DNA of 64,000 bases from Parasponia andersonii (lineage: Eukaryota > Streptophyta > Magnoliopsida > Rosales > Cannabaceae): contig JXTB01000410.1 in assembly GCA_002914805.1 (NCBI GenBank), positions 169,201 to 233,200 of the forward strand, written 5' to 3'. Shown piece after piece: positions 11,797 through 23,843 of this stretch. The notes beneath the pieces were generated by a model. That model did no database searches. It saw nothing but the letters and a program-made list of their open reading frames with translations, and was not told where the DNA came from. Every line of letters begins with the position of its first letter. Position 1 is the stretch's first letter. A program made the position numbers and the translations under genes.

Positions 11797-11900
11797 TCCA
11801 TCGCCACTAATTTCTCAATAGCAAGAAGGTAATTTTTCTATTATTCCTTCCCTTTGTCGCATTACATACCTCTCATACTAACTAATCATATTTGTATAGA

Positions 11901-12858
11901 AATGACAATTGGCAACGGACTGCGAGTACCACCTTCAACACTGGGGTCAATGGCAAAGTCCAAGACACTAGACAGCACACCTCTCTCCTCGACGAAGGGG
12001 AAGGAGAAGGTCGACACCCCAAAAAAGCGAAAAGTCGCCTTCGAGGATGTCCCTATAAGCTCGCCTCTTCCTCAACCTACTAAAATTGCGATCCAGCCTG
12101 AGCCATCCAGGGATACAGCCACTTCTTCCGAGGGACTGAGCCAGGCTGACAAGGACAACGAGCCTTTCACACTCCTTCGTTAACTACCAGAAAAAGCTGG
12201 CTTGAGCGAGGCCTTCATCTATCGTTTCGCTTCTAAGGAAGGTTGGGAGAAGATGAAGCAATGACTAGCCAAGGTTGCTTTCAGTGCTGCAATGAGGATG
12301 TTGGCAAATGTAAGTATCTTCTATTTCCACTCTTCCGCGCACTTTTCTTGTACTGATGTATGCTATATTTTCATACTACTGCAGCTGCTGCTTTGATGTA
12401 TGACCCGGTCCTTAAATGCATGGAGAAGGGCAAAAAGGACGAAGAAATGACCCAAGTATTCGAAGACTTGAAGAAGATTCGCGAGGAAGAGAGAAATTCC
12501 TTCGAGTCGAAGAAGCAGCAGTTGCACGAGGATCTGGCCAAGGAAAAGCTCGAAAAGGAGAAGCTCGAGGAAAAAATTATAGAACTTGAAAAAACCATCT
12601 CCGAGCATCTGGATGTTCTGAAGGAGGCGACAGCAGAGGCGGCTTGCAAGATTGTAGAAGAGTTCAAGGCCACTGAAGGCAAAGAGCTCGAAGAAAAGGC
12701 CAGTGGCATCACCGACCATAATATAAAATATTTTCTGTGAGCATCCGGATTTCGACTTTTCCATCATTGGTGAAGATTTGGTTGAGCTTGTCCAGAGCTG
12801 GAAGAAAACCGAAGCTGCAACAAAAACTAAAAACGGTGGAGCGAGCACATCTACATAA
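11901..12858 (+). pseudogene. Antisense additional ORF of the Tat element (coiled-coil protein)
   Basis: Two exons on the strand opposite to gag-pol. The first (about 11901-12309) has a basic low-complexity start (KKRKVAFED resembles a nuclear localisation signal). In-frame stops at 12181 and in the EKMKQ segment break it. A GTAAGT donor at 12310 and an acceptor at 12384 join it to a second exon. That exon is rich in E/K heptads (KLEKEKLEEKIIELEKTI) and predicts a long coiled coil. After a frameshift near 12730 the end reads HPDFDFSIIGEDLVELV. Tat-lineage elements commonly carry such an antisense gypsy-type ORF between integrase and the 3' LTR. Its function is unknown. Confidence 0.6.
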
Positions 12859-13516
12859 TCATCATATGTTTTTTTAATGTTTATCCCTGTAAAACACTTA
12901 AAACACATTGTATTGTAATATAAAGATGCATAATTTAACCAAGTAGTCAATTACTGGGTGACTGATCGGTACGCTATTGTGATTCAAATCCAACTAACTT
13001 AAAATAAGTTTTAAGTGTTAGGATAGGTTAGGTCGCTTAAGAAAACAGCAAGTATGAGTGATGCGAACTCAATACTGATTTTCAAAAGTTCCATGGAAAA
13101 ATAAAATATAGCAATATATCATATCGAATAATGAATATTTTGCTTAGTTACTTTGTTGTTCAAGGAGGAAAATTACGTAATACGATATGCTATGGCATGA
13201 AGCGAGAAGAAAATCCTAAGATTTTAAGAAATTTTAGAAATTCGGCGATCTAAAATTCCAATCCCTCTAAATGAATGTTTGCATAGTACCTTAAGAAGCG
13301 AGTAGGAGATAACATTCTGATCCAACTATCCCCCGAGTTTTATGGTGTTCAAAGACTGCCATAAAACTATAAAAGATGAACTAAATAAGTAATAATCGAA
13401 GAAAAGACATCTTTATTGATGAATGACAACAAATGACGAATGACAAGATGCCCCCCAGGTTGTTAAAGATATATGAAGATATACATGAAGATTTACTGAT
13501 AATAGCGACGAAGTTA
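12859..13516. other. Non-coding spacer between the antisense ORF and integrase end of the Tat element
   Basis: No ORF was recognised. Polypurine-like runs on the minus strand (GGGGGGCA at about 13455, CTCGGGGGATAG at about 13330) could be polypurine tracts or internal features. Neither is followed by a recognisable LTR start. Confidence 0.4.
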
Positions 13517-15313
13517 TTATGCATTCCAAACATGCTCGATCTTTTGTCCACCAGTGCGAGCTAGCTTGTATGTCCCAGGTCGAATGACAGCGTCAATAAC
13601 ATATTGTCCTTCGCAAGAGGGTCTAAATACACCAGCACTGTACTCTCTATTATTAGGTAGAACTTGTCGAAGAACAAGATCACCAACTTCAAATTCCCTA
13701 CTTCTGACTTTAGAGTTATAATATCGAGCAGTGCGCTGTTGATATGATACGATCCGAAGCTGAGACTGCTTGCAACTTTCTTCTAAAAGATCGAGCTCAA
13801 TCCTCATTAGTGCATTATTCTAATCTTGCTCATAAGATATCGTCATAGAGAGCTCGCACCAATTTCTACTAGCACCATTGCTTTGTATCCATAAGCTAAA
13901 GAGAATGGACTCTCTCTAGTAGTGGTTTGTTGAGTGGTGCGATAAGCCTATAATACTTCAGGAAGCATTTCTCGCCAAGCTCCTTTTATGTTCTTCTAGC
14001 TTTGTCTTTAGGTTCTGTTTAAGTATCTTGTTTATAGCTTCGACCTATCCATTGGCTTGTGGATGAATAACAGTGGAGATGCTCTTCTTGATGCCTAAGT
14101 TGTCGCAAAAGTTACGGAACTCATCGCAATCAAATTATTTCCCATTATCAGAAATTATAGTATGTGGTATACCATAATGGCAGATTATAGATTTGTAAAC
14201 AAAATCTATCATCTTCTTTGCGGAAATGGTACTCAAGGCTTCAGCTTCTGTCCACTTGGTGAAATAATCGACTACGACCACTGCATACTTCAATCTACCT
14301 CGTGCCAATGGAAGCATTTCGATAATATCAATTCCCCATATTGCAAATGGCCATGGACTAGTCATTGAAGTTAGAGGAACATGTGGCATTCTAGGAACAG
14401 TTGCAAATCGTTGACATTTGTCACATCTCCTATCAAATTCTATTGTATTCTTTTTCATAGTTGGCCAAAAATACCCTTGTCTGAGAATCTTGTTCGCAAG
14501 TGCCTGCCCCCCTGAATGATTTCTGCATATTCCTTCGTGGATTTCTATTATAATGTAGTGTACTCTTTCTTCATCAACATATAATAATAATGGCGAGCTA
14601 AAATTTCTTCGATAAAGCTTCTCATTATAGATGAGATAGCGAGCTGCCTTCATTCGAAGTCGCTTTGCATCGTCTTTGCTTTCAGGAAGATCGACATTTT
14701 GTAGATACTTCATTATAGGATCCATCCATGATGGTCTTTTGTCAACTGGCATGGTCACTTGGGGCTCTACTTTGGTACTTGGTTTCGCAAGAAATTCGAT
14801 AGGAACCACCTTTAATAATTCAACATCTTTTGTTGAGGCGAGCTTAGCTAGAGCATCTACCCAAGTATTCTTAATGTGAGGAAGAAGTTGAATGCTATAA
14901 GCAGTAAATGTCGAGAACAGTCGTTGTACCTCCTGTAAGTAGGCCATCATTCTTTTTTCTTTTGCTTGATAATCGTTGATCACTTGACAAACGACTAACT
15001 GGGAATCACTGTATACCTCAATCATCTCGACCTTCATTTCTTGTGCGAGCTTTAGCCCAACTATCAATGCTTCATATTCTGCCTCATTATTCGACGCTGG
15101 AAATTTGAAGCAAAGTGTACAATGAATATGATGCCCTTCAGGACTGATTAGAACTAAGCCCGTACTGGCTCCATTCTTGTTTGACGATCCATTGACGTAA
15201 AATTTCCACAATCTTGATAAATCTATAGTAAGTTTTTTGATCACTTCTGTGGGAAGATTGACATCATACATAAACTCTACAATAAAATCTGCAAGAGTTT
15301 GACCTTTAATCAC
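13517..15313 (-). pseudogene. Tat-lineage pol: second RNase H and integrase, broken
   Basis: The first segment (15313 to 14135) opens with a dual-RNase-H domain: FYVNGSSN, NNEAEYEALIVG, VYSDSQLVV and WVDALAKLAS. In the first motif the usual catalytic Asp is Asn, so this domain is probably dead. It is followed by the integrase zinc finger (HEGICRNHSGG, CDKCQR) and core (WGIDIIEMLP, ISDNGK). A frame break follows near 14135. Beyond it the frame continues with a stop just before VEAINKIL, then the integrase C-terminal part (13807-13517, FEVGDLVLRQVLPN). The gene integrates cDNA and degrades RNA in hybrids. Confidence 0.82.
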
Positions 15314-15454
15314 AGTGCGAGGTTAAAAATTGATGTCAAATTGACTCAACTCAATGGCCCACTTAAGTAGTCGTCCTAAAGCCTCAGGTTTTTGCAAAAC
15401 CTACTTTAGTGGAAAATTGTTGAAAACTTTGATGGAGTGTGCATGAAAATAAGG

Positions 15455-16648
15455 TCAAAGCTTCCTGGATGTGACGATAAGTGCTAATGCCAACTTCTCC
15501 ATCTCTAGATATCTCGTTTTGGCATTAAGTAATCTTTTACTTACGTAATATATAGGTCGCTGTATATTTTCTTCTTCTCGAATTAACGTAACACTTGTCG
15601 CATATTTGGAAACAGCAAGATATAAGTATAACTCTTCCCTCAGGTTTGGCTTCGACAAGAGTGGAGGAGAACCCAAGTGTGTTTTTAATTCTTGAAATGC
15701 ATGCTCACATTCTTCCGTCCACTCAAACTTCTTCGAACCTTTCAATACTTCGAAGAATGGTTGGCATTTATCAGTTGACCTGGATACAAATCGACTCATT
15801 GTAGCCACTCTGCCCACCAGGCTCTGCACATCTTTGGGTTTACGAGGAGATTACATATCAATCAGTGCTTGTATCTTCTGAGGGTTAGCTTCGATGCCTC
15901 GGTGATTGACCTTGAACTCTAGGAATTTTCCAGATCCTACTCCGAATGCGCACTTCCAGGGTTTTAGCTTCATCCGATATTTTCGAAGAATTTTGAACAT
16001 CTCATCAAGGTGCTTGACGTGATCTTCAGCTTTCTTGGACTTTACCAACATATCATCAATATATACCCCCATTGTCTTGCCAATTTGTTTTACAAATATC
16101 ATATTGACAATACACTGATAAGTCGCTCCTGCGTTGATGAGTCCAAAGGGCATCATCTTGTGACAGTACAATCCTTGATCAGTGATTAATGAGGTATGCT
16201 CCTCATCTAGCTCGTATATGGGGATTTGATTGTATCCAGAATACGCATCCATAAAGCTTAAGAGTTCATGTCCCGATATCGCATCTACAAGCTGGTCGAT
16301 TCTTGGAAGGGGAAAACTATCCTTCGGGCATATTTTGTTGAGGTCAGTGAAATCGATGCAAGTTCTCCACTTCCCGTTGGGTTTCTTTACCAAAACTGGG
16401 TTTGCAAGCCAATTCGAGTAAAAAAATTCTCTGATGAATCCAATTTCGAGCAACTTATCTACCTCTTCTTTCAATGTGATGTAGTGTTCTGGATTCATGT
16501 CTCTTCTTTTCTGCCATACAGGCTTCTTTGTTGCATCTATATTAAGACGATGACACATGATATTCGGATCAATCTCTACCATATACGAATGTTCCCATGC
16601 GAAGATATCCAAGTTTGATTTCAAAAAAGCAACCAATGAAGCTCGCAT
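15455..16648 (-). pseudogene. Tat-lineage pol: reverse transcriptase and first RNase H
   Basis: The reverse transcriptase (16648-15851) is open across its core, with WRTCIDFTDLNKICPKDSFPLP, FMDAYSGYNQI, MPFGLINAGATYQ and the catalytic VYIDDMLVKSK (YIDD codons at about 16052-16063). The connection and first RNase H (15829-15455) include HAFQELKTHL, LYLYLAVS and the KRLLNAKTRYLEMEKLALAL segment. It is ended early by a stop and separated from the RT by a stop/frameshift near 15850. The catalytic D of the usual DAS motif reads VS here. RT copies the genomic RNA; this copy cannot yield a full polyprotein. Confidence 0.85.
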
Positions 16649-18949
16649 GGGTTCTTGAGGCTTCGTTCCAATTTTTAGAACCTTGGAAGACCTGTCAATC
16701 GGAAAATCTTTTAAGTCTTCTATAGGTCCAATCTTGACCTCTCCATCGATTTCTCGAGGGTCGAGGTCTTCGATTGATGTTTCGCTTGACGCTTTACCTT
16801 GTAGCTAGACCACCATTGTGCAAGATGTCATATCTTTTGCTGTGAGCTTTAACGAATTATTATAACAGGATGTCGACAGCACTTCCGTTATCGATCAATA
16901 CTCTCCATAACTACGTGCTTCCACAGTTGATCTTTATGACCAATGCATCATTATGTGAGTAATGGACCTCCCTCGCATCCTGCTCCGTGAAGGTAATATC
17001 CATATCCATTACCCGTTGAAGCTTTCATGGTCGCTACTCAAAGTGCATGACATTGGTCAACGGCTGTTGTCGAGCTTCTCGTGCATACCTATCTTGCGCC
17101 CTCTTCGAATCTCCACCAACATGTGGTCCTCTGAAAATAGTTCGCACCACATTGAATTTTTGGAGGTCGCTATTGGTTTTCTTCTTGTCTTTCATTGTTC
17201 TACCTGGTGTACTGCCGCAGCCGCCCTTCTTTAATTAATCTTTCAATTTCATCCTTCAAGGCATAGCAGTTATTGGTATCGTGTCCAATATCATTGTGAT
17301 ACTGGCAGAACTTGTTGGGATCTCGCCTAGCTCTATCCTGTTTTATCGGTTCCAGTTGATGATATCGCTCCTGCTAGTTTGTGACCGCATAGATATGATC
17401 TATGGGTGCGTTCAGTTCAGTATAGTTGTTGAATCTCATGGGAACTCTTGAAATCTCCTACTTTTTCTGTTTGGGCTACTTCTTAGTTGATTGTTCATTA
17501 CTTCTTTTGTTTTTCTTGTTATTATTATTGTTGGTCATGGTCGCATCTTTAGCAGCATCTTTTCCTCCTTCCTTTTTCGTCTTATGAAGATTCTCGCATG
17601 AAGATTCTACCCTTAGATGCCAACCAACTCTTCGATAGAAGTCTTCAAAGGTTCTGCATTCTCGCTCAAGTAACTCTTCCCAGAGTTTAGTCTCTGGTCA
17701 TACCCTAGCCATTATTAGAGTTAAAACTCCCCCTTTAGGTGGGTTGTTAACCTTTGCCAACTCTGAGGTAAAGCAGTTGAGGTAAGATCATAGAGTTTCC
17801 TCTAGACCTTGCCGAATAGCAGACTGACTGACAAGTAGAACAGTAAAATTCTTCGCAGCCTGGAATTACTTTAAGAACGCAGTTTGAAGTTGTTGCCAGG
17901 ATGAGATTGAACCAGACTTAAGTTCTCAGAACCACTTCTTCACTGCTCCTGCGAGAGTTATAGTAAAACATCTGCAACATGCGAGATCATCGACATGATT
18001 GAGTTCCATCAGGTCGCTGCAGTGATCCATATGATCCTGTGGATCGATTTTCCCATCAAAAGTGTTTATGGTGGGAAGTTTGAATCCAGCAGGTAAGGCA
18101 GCAGCTCGAACTTCCTCGCTGAATGGTGATTGACGATACCTATCAGCGAGCTCATCATCTCAGCCAGCAAGTGTATCTAATGCGATCCTCAAATTATAAA
18201 CATCGACGTTTGGAGGGAGAGCATTATCTCCTATTGGTGGTAGGGGTGCCTTTGGTCATTATCACAATATAAGACAGGTTAGTCAGGCAGGGTCTGCTGC
18301 GACCTTTGTGAGGATTGCAATGAAATAGTGCGACGAGATTGACTTCGGTCGTTATAATGCGATGTGGATTGCTCATGACTACGTCGCTGTTTTAGGTGTT
18401 GTCTCAGGTCTGCAAGATTCTGTCTCGACTCTCTACTAATCCTTTCAAAGACGCTCCTCGATTGACGTTTTTACTCGCTGTTTAGACAATCACAATTGAC
18501 GGTTGCTCTCCGAGAATATTGTCCACGATCATGATCAGTACTCAAACTCTCAGTATCAGATTCCAGAGGCAAGTCTGCGACCTTGCCTTTTCCCTTGGAG
18601 GTACGATCTCTATGACGCTCCTACTGGGCTTTGTGCTGGTCACAGTTCCCTATCTCTAGAATCTAAATTCCTCTCTCAGGTAGTTGAGTAGGACATTCTC
18701 TGGGACGTTCGTGTTGTAGTGGAGTCACCATCTATCCCTCAGTAAGTCGTCGTAAAAAATCATTAATCTGATTAGTGATTTGCTGAAGGTTCACCAGTGC
18801 CTCTTCCATGCGATCCTGTCTCTGGACAAATTTTCTAGTGCGGTCACGGTAGATTGATCATGAGCAGGATCTACCTGTGCAGAAGCAGTATTTTGGGGTT
18901 GGTTTTGGCTAGTTCCAATATTTCTGACAGTATTTCTGATGTTTGCCAT
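16649..18949 (-). pseudogene. Tat-lineage gag and protease region, degenerate
   Basis: A likely gag start ATG lies at 18949 (MANIRNTVRNIG), 41-60 bp inside the primer site. Downstream the minus strand shows the capsid signature of gypsy gag: FDGKIDPQDHMDHC, then AVKKWFRELKSGSISSW and FTSELAKVNNPPKGG (about 18070-17740). These are scattered over frames with stops. An asparagine/lysine-rich tract follows near 17530. The protease region (about 17300-16700) has no clear DSG motif that I could read, which may reflect decay. Gag would form the retrotransposon particle. Confidence 0.65.
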
Positions 18950-18989
18950 TGTTGAAGAAGCGAAATTGACAAACTTTTTGCTGGAATGG

Positions 18990-19008
18990 CCCTCCTTCTA
19001 GCGCCAAT
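18990..19008 (-). other. Primer-binding site of the Tat element
   Basis: On the minus strand ATTGGCGCTAGAAGGAGG follows directly on the LTR end. A TGGCGC start is common for primer sites in this group. It fixes the 5' LTR boundary at 19009. Confidence 0.6.
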
Positions 19009-19600
19009 TGTTGACGGAGATTTTTTCAACAATGAATTTAGGAAATTGCAAGATGTGGCTTGTGTATGAAAAGACTTGATAAATCAAAGCAAATAAAAAA
19101 ACAAGAATTTTATAGTAGTTCAGCCCCAAAAAAGATGATCCTACGTCCACTGTTTTCACTATTTTCTGGAAAATTACAAGAGTTTCGTTAAGTCTCAAGG
19201 CGAGAATTTAGAGAGAGATCAATACAGAGTGTAGTCCAAAAGTTTTCTTATAACAACACTAAGCTCTCCTTATATAGGTGAGGATGGCTCAATATTTCCT
19301 AATTGTGAAAATGGATAAGTGTGTAATCAGAAAATATAATTCGAATAACAATATAATTGGGTAATAACTTAAATGGATGATTGGTCGATCTCTATTCAGA
19401 AACTTATTTCCCTTTCTTTGTAGATTACCTGCTTGATGAAGTTTGATCTAGTTTCATTTTCATACTGGTCACACTTAACTCATTCGAAGGAGGTCTCACT
19501 TCAATCAGAAAAATTCTCATGCGATCTGACGCGTCCAATTTGATCGCTAACTTTCTCTTTTTGTCATTGATCAACATATAAGTATTAGACCGCACAACAT
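19009..19600 (-). mobile_element. 5' LTR of the Tat element
   Basis: Plus-strand start TGTTGACGGAG abuts the primer site; the outer end is placed at CGCACAACA (about 19600) on base pattern only. A minus-strand TATATAAGG box at about 19270-19276 fits an LTR promoter. With no second copy to align, length and outer end are uncertain. Confidence 0.5.
19268..19278 (-). promoter_or_regulatory. Candidate TATA box of the Tat LTR
   Basis: The minus strand reads CCTATATAAGGAG, about 265 bp upstream of the LTR end. It is a good plant TATA consensus in the expected place. No transcription start can be seen. Confidence 0.45.
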
Positions 19601-22154
19601 ATTTCTTCTTTGTAGGTTGTCAAAATCTGCTTTTCGGACGTTCTTCATTGCTTTTTCTAATCCTCTCCTTCACTATATAACATTTTTTTCATCCACCCGC
19701 CAGAACATAACATGTTTGTAATCTATTTTTCCGCTGCTCATGCTACACAAATAGAATGTTAAAACAATTTGAATTATATATTCTATTAGAAAATTAGATT
19801 GGGAGTAACTTTTCCTTTTTTTTTTTGTTTCAGTAGTTTGGTAGTTAGTTTTTAGTTTTGAGTTTTATAACGAAATCCCACTTTTTTCGTTTTGTTTCCC
19901 TAATTTTCGTAATGAATGGATTCTTATTTTTGGAACAAAACTTCAATCACTAAAATGTTTGAATTAAATGCTAAATCATACATGCATACTCTAGAAACCG
20001 TTATTATAAAAATATCCAATTTTTTAGAAAGAAAAGAAAACACTTTTATGCGCAACTTCAAGGTAAGTTCCGCGAGGCAGGGCTGCTGAATATTTGTGGC
20101 CACAAATCTAACCACATTTTCTTTGGGCCCGCTTCCTCTTTTTCTTTCGAAACCAGGGTGTTGGAACGGGGAATCTTCCAAACTATATCTTATCATACAA
20201 AAAAGAAGGCCACTATCTAACGTTGAAAGTAAGAGACCAATAATTGCGGCAATCTATACTGCGGTTCAGTAGCACGCCAGGTACAAAGAGAGAGACAAAA
20301 TGGTCAGAAAAATAATAAATGGTTTGAGGTACAATCACTAAGAACTTTCTTGTTTTTTCCTTCCTTTATGCCAATCAGAATTTAACAGAAATAATTAATG
20401 TTCAAGTGTGGCATGGCAGGTAGGTCAAAGTCAACTTTTGTTAATTAGTACCTGATAAACCATTTATACTAAAAAAACGATAATGAATAATCACGAAAAT
20501 ATCTTTGTAATTCAGGTGTTTTATAATTTAAATTTTATAAAATAATATTTTAAAATTAAAAATTTTTAAAAGTTAATATATTAGATTAATTTTTAAATAA
20601 TTTTATTTAGTAAAAAATAATAACATTATTAAAACAAAATAGAGTAATAAAAATTAATTTATTTTTCATGAAAAATATTATTATTTTATTATTATTTAAA
20701 ATAATAAAAAATAATTTAAGATAATTTTTATAAATTCTTAATCTTATATATTATTTTACGCGGTACAAAATTCAGAATTTAAATTTTATAGTACTATACA
20801 TGTTTTTTTTTACATTTTACTCTTAAATCAATTATTTTTCCACATAAAGTCTTCGTCAACTACCTCTAAAATTAAAATAAGCCCTTATTTTCCATTGTTT
20901 ATCAACTAGTACTTGAGCTAGCTGGCTCAAGTAGTCCATTATAGTCAAGCATACATTACTAGTCGAGTCTTCTCTGGCTTATTACTTGCAATTTGAACGT
21001 TGAAGTAAACAAAGAAGTTGCTCAGCAATTTTCAGGATACATATCATCAAGTAAGTAAATTAAATTAAGATATTGCGAAACAATTATTTCATACTTCATG
21101 TGAATTCGGTTAGAGATTTTTTAGCTGTGACTGTTTATAGTATATAAACACTTGAGCTTCACTCTTTAGTCAATTTTAATCTATAAGGTCTTTCACTTTC
21201 CACTGATAAATCCTTTGTTGTCTTCTTAATTTCTTTCGAGTTTCCCCAACTTCTAGTAATGAATGATATAAATTCAACTATGTCAAGTGACGTGCGGAAC
21301 TTTCCTTTCCTAATATAAAAAAGTCCACAAATCCATAAAAATATTGAAGCACCTTAATATTTTTTTTTCCCCCAGGCTCCTTAATCTTCGAAATTTATTT
21401 CCTTAAATTTTTATTGTTCACTTTTTTTTTTCGCCCCCGAAACGAGACCTTCTATAATGGAGTATTGAAGAAACACATGAATTTTATTTTATTTCTTTTG
21501 CTTGAAGAATAGTACATACATTGAGTGCTGAAATAGGAACTTTTTGAAATTTAAGGCCAAAATGGAAGTAGGACTAATAATAAAAAATGTGGAATCCAAA
21601 TACTTTGGAAAAAATTACGTAATAAACCATGTGTTAGCAATTATTTACACAAAAAACCTTATATTTTGGAAAATTACATTCAAGACCTTTCATTTTGGAT
21701 TTTCTTTAAATTTCCCCTGGTGAAAGAAAGTAATATTCAAAATTAACTAGTGACTGAAAATTGAAATTATCCTCATAAACACTAAAAAACTCAATTAACA
21801 AATGTAAACCTAAAAAATCGATCAAAGAATATTATATATTGAAAAATTACGTAGCCAACTATGACCAGTACTGATCCCAATTTATATGTTTTTCACAGTT
21901 TCTATGATTTAAACGTACGTATATTTGATTGAGTTTTTAGTGCTGACGAAATATATATTTGATGACTGATGACAAAAGAACAAACATATAACGAAGGGAG
22001 TTGACAAAAAAATATATATATATATAATCCAAATCTAACTGTTACAAAAATAAATATTATTATTTATTTCACATTTGAAATCTACTATTACTTTCAAAAT
22101 TAATTCCTCTATTTATAAAAATTTAAAAAATTAATTTTTATTTTACTCTTTCCC

Positions 22155-22187
<33 letters not shown>

Positions 22188-23252
22188 TTGGGCACGGCTA
22201 AATGAGTATATAAATTTATCCTCGCTCTTGAAGTACTCTTCTTGACACCTGGTTATGCACTTTCCCCCGTAAAACAAATCTAAATCATAAAGGTTGTTTT
22301 CCCATTCATTAAAAAATTGATCACATTCTATTTCTTTATATAAATTGAAATTTTTGTCATAAATTTTCTAAACTATATTAAATTTTCCTCTACTTTGCAT
22401 TAATATTTTTTTTGTTAAAATCCAAAACTAGAAAATATTTTCGCGTTTAATTTTTCTTTTATCTCGTCTTTGGAATCCAAATGCCAAACAGAGTAATTCT
22501 ATCTTTTTTTTTCTATATAATTTTTTCCATTCCATCTTTAAGCCGGAACCATGTAATTTTACTGCTATTGAAGCAAATCTTCGTTCCTTATGGACTAGTT
22601 CAAGAACTCTTGTAAGCTTAGCGGCCCAAACTAAGAAGAAAAATCCTTATCCGAAAGAAAATAATGGCAATTTTGTTAAAAAATGAAGAAAGATAGTATA
22701 TAATAAAAAAATGGGGTGGCGGTCAATAACAAATAGGTAGTCTCGTTCCAAAGACCTCGCTCAATGGAGACAATAAACACTCGTCGTACCTGCCGTGATG
22801 ACGTGCCTTTTTCGGCAGAGGCTAGAAGACTAGATTATAGTGAAGTGAAAGGTTATTTTGTACAGAGTTGTTCAACATGTTATGCCTTATGGTGACGTAC
22901 TAAAATTTAAAATTACTGGGCCGACGTAGTTATTTTAACGTGTTGTTACATGTAACATGAAGTGCTAATTTATTTGGATAAAAATTGACTTATTTAATTG
23001 GTAAATTACATTAATTTTAATATTGTTTTTATGATTTTCTTTTTCCAAATCATTCGAGTATATTAAAAAAAAAAGTACTAAAGTACCAAATTAAATATAA
23101 TACATGTTTTTTGCCAATAAATATAATGCCTTTTAATACCAAAGAAAAACTAAAAAATAATTAAAAAATATTTACATTTCATAATTGATTATAAATTAAT
23201 TATTTTCCATTAGCACTTGAAAAACTTATCTATAAACATGGATAACGTTCTA

Positions 23253-23368
23253 ACATACCATACTATGCTCATGGGCTGTGTTATGCTATATTCAACCCAC
23301 GGAATGGTCCACATACCATATTGTGCTCATGGGCTGTATTGTGCTATATTCAACCATGGCTTGATCCA
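23253..23368. repeat. Two-copy 58-bp tandem repeat
   Basis: Units start ACATACCATA at 23253 and 23311 and share CTCATGGGCTGTRTT and TGCTATATTCAACC. A handful of substitutions separate them. This is not coding, lies about 500 bp upstream of copy B and could be a residue of a satellite or transposon. Confidence 0.75.
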
Positions 23369-23452
23369 CATAACTAAACCGTTCCTAGAATGATTTGCAT
23401 TTTGGTATGTTGTGACATATCGCCTTATTATTTGGCTGGCTTGGTCTTTTGA

Positions 23453-23453
<1 letters not shown>

Positions 23454-23516
<63 letters not shown>
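23454..23516. repeat. (TC)n(TA)n compound microsatellite
   Basis: About 22 TC units run straight into about 9 TA units, 330 bp before the start codon of copy B. CT-rich tracts in plant promoters or 5' UTRs can bind GAGA-type factors; whether this one is transcribed is unknown. Confidence 0.85.
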
Positions 23517-23843
23517 ACAAACCACTTATTATTAATTACATAGAATTCTATTAAATACAAAAGTATGTAATAATTGAAAATTAATTTACCGCAATCTTAA
23601 TAACAAAGATGTTCAGCCACATGAAGATAAGTGTACGCAATTTGAAAAGCCTACAGATCTATTCGGATCAAACTTGAGTGATGACAATATGTGCAAATTA
23701 AACGTTATTAACATTGCTATGCATACACACCTCTATAGAAGGTTTTTTTTTTATTTCTTTTCAAATTTACTTTTTGTTTTACGTATTATTATTATCGAAA
23801 TAATAAGTTGAGTGGCCATTAATTACATTTTCATGAAGAAATA

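Larger units (their letters stand above)
11880..19600 (-). mobile_element. Ty3/gypsy retrotransposon of the Tat lineage, minus strand, lacking its 3' LTR
   Basis: Reading on the minus strand: LTR (19600-19009), primer site, gag, protease region, reverse transcriptase, RNase H, a second archaeal-type RNase H, integrase, then an ORF in the opposite orientation (11901-12858). The dual RNase H and the antisense ORF downstream of integrase are traits of the Tat group (Tat/Ogre/Retand). A left-hand copy of the LTR starting TGTTGACGG was not found. The antisense ORF instead abuts remnants of another retrotransposon at about 11800-11900. Multiple stops and frameshifts make the element inactive. Confidence 0.75.
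19601..23843. other. AT-rich intergenic region upstream of copy B
   Basis: No convincing gene. The stretch holds many poly-A/T and (AT)n runs (for example 22157-22187), a 9-bp-arm hairpin TACTTGAGC/GCTCAAGTA at 20910-20933, and two adjacent TTGAC-type boxes on the minus strand near 20424-20436. It also has a two-copy 58-bp tandem repeat (23253-23368) and a TC/TA microsatellite (23454-23516). The promoter of copy B should lie in the last few hundred bases; no strong TATA box is obvious. Confidence 0.5.

Noticed and set aside
12363..12950. 195-codon minus-strand ORF
   Set aside because: Hydrophobic shadow of the E/K-rich coiled-coil exon on the plus strand; the plus frame has the splice sites and family features.
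19924..20196. 90-codon minus-strand ORF
   Set aside because: No recognisable motif, AT-rich surroundings, no splice or promoter support.
20424..20436. Two adjacent W-box-like TTGAC sequences
   Set aside because: They lie over 3 kb from copy B and such 5-mers are expected by chance; no clustering beyond two.
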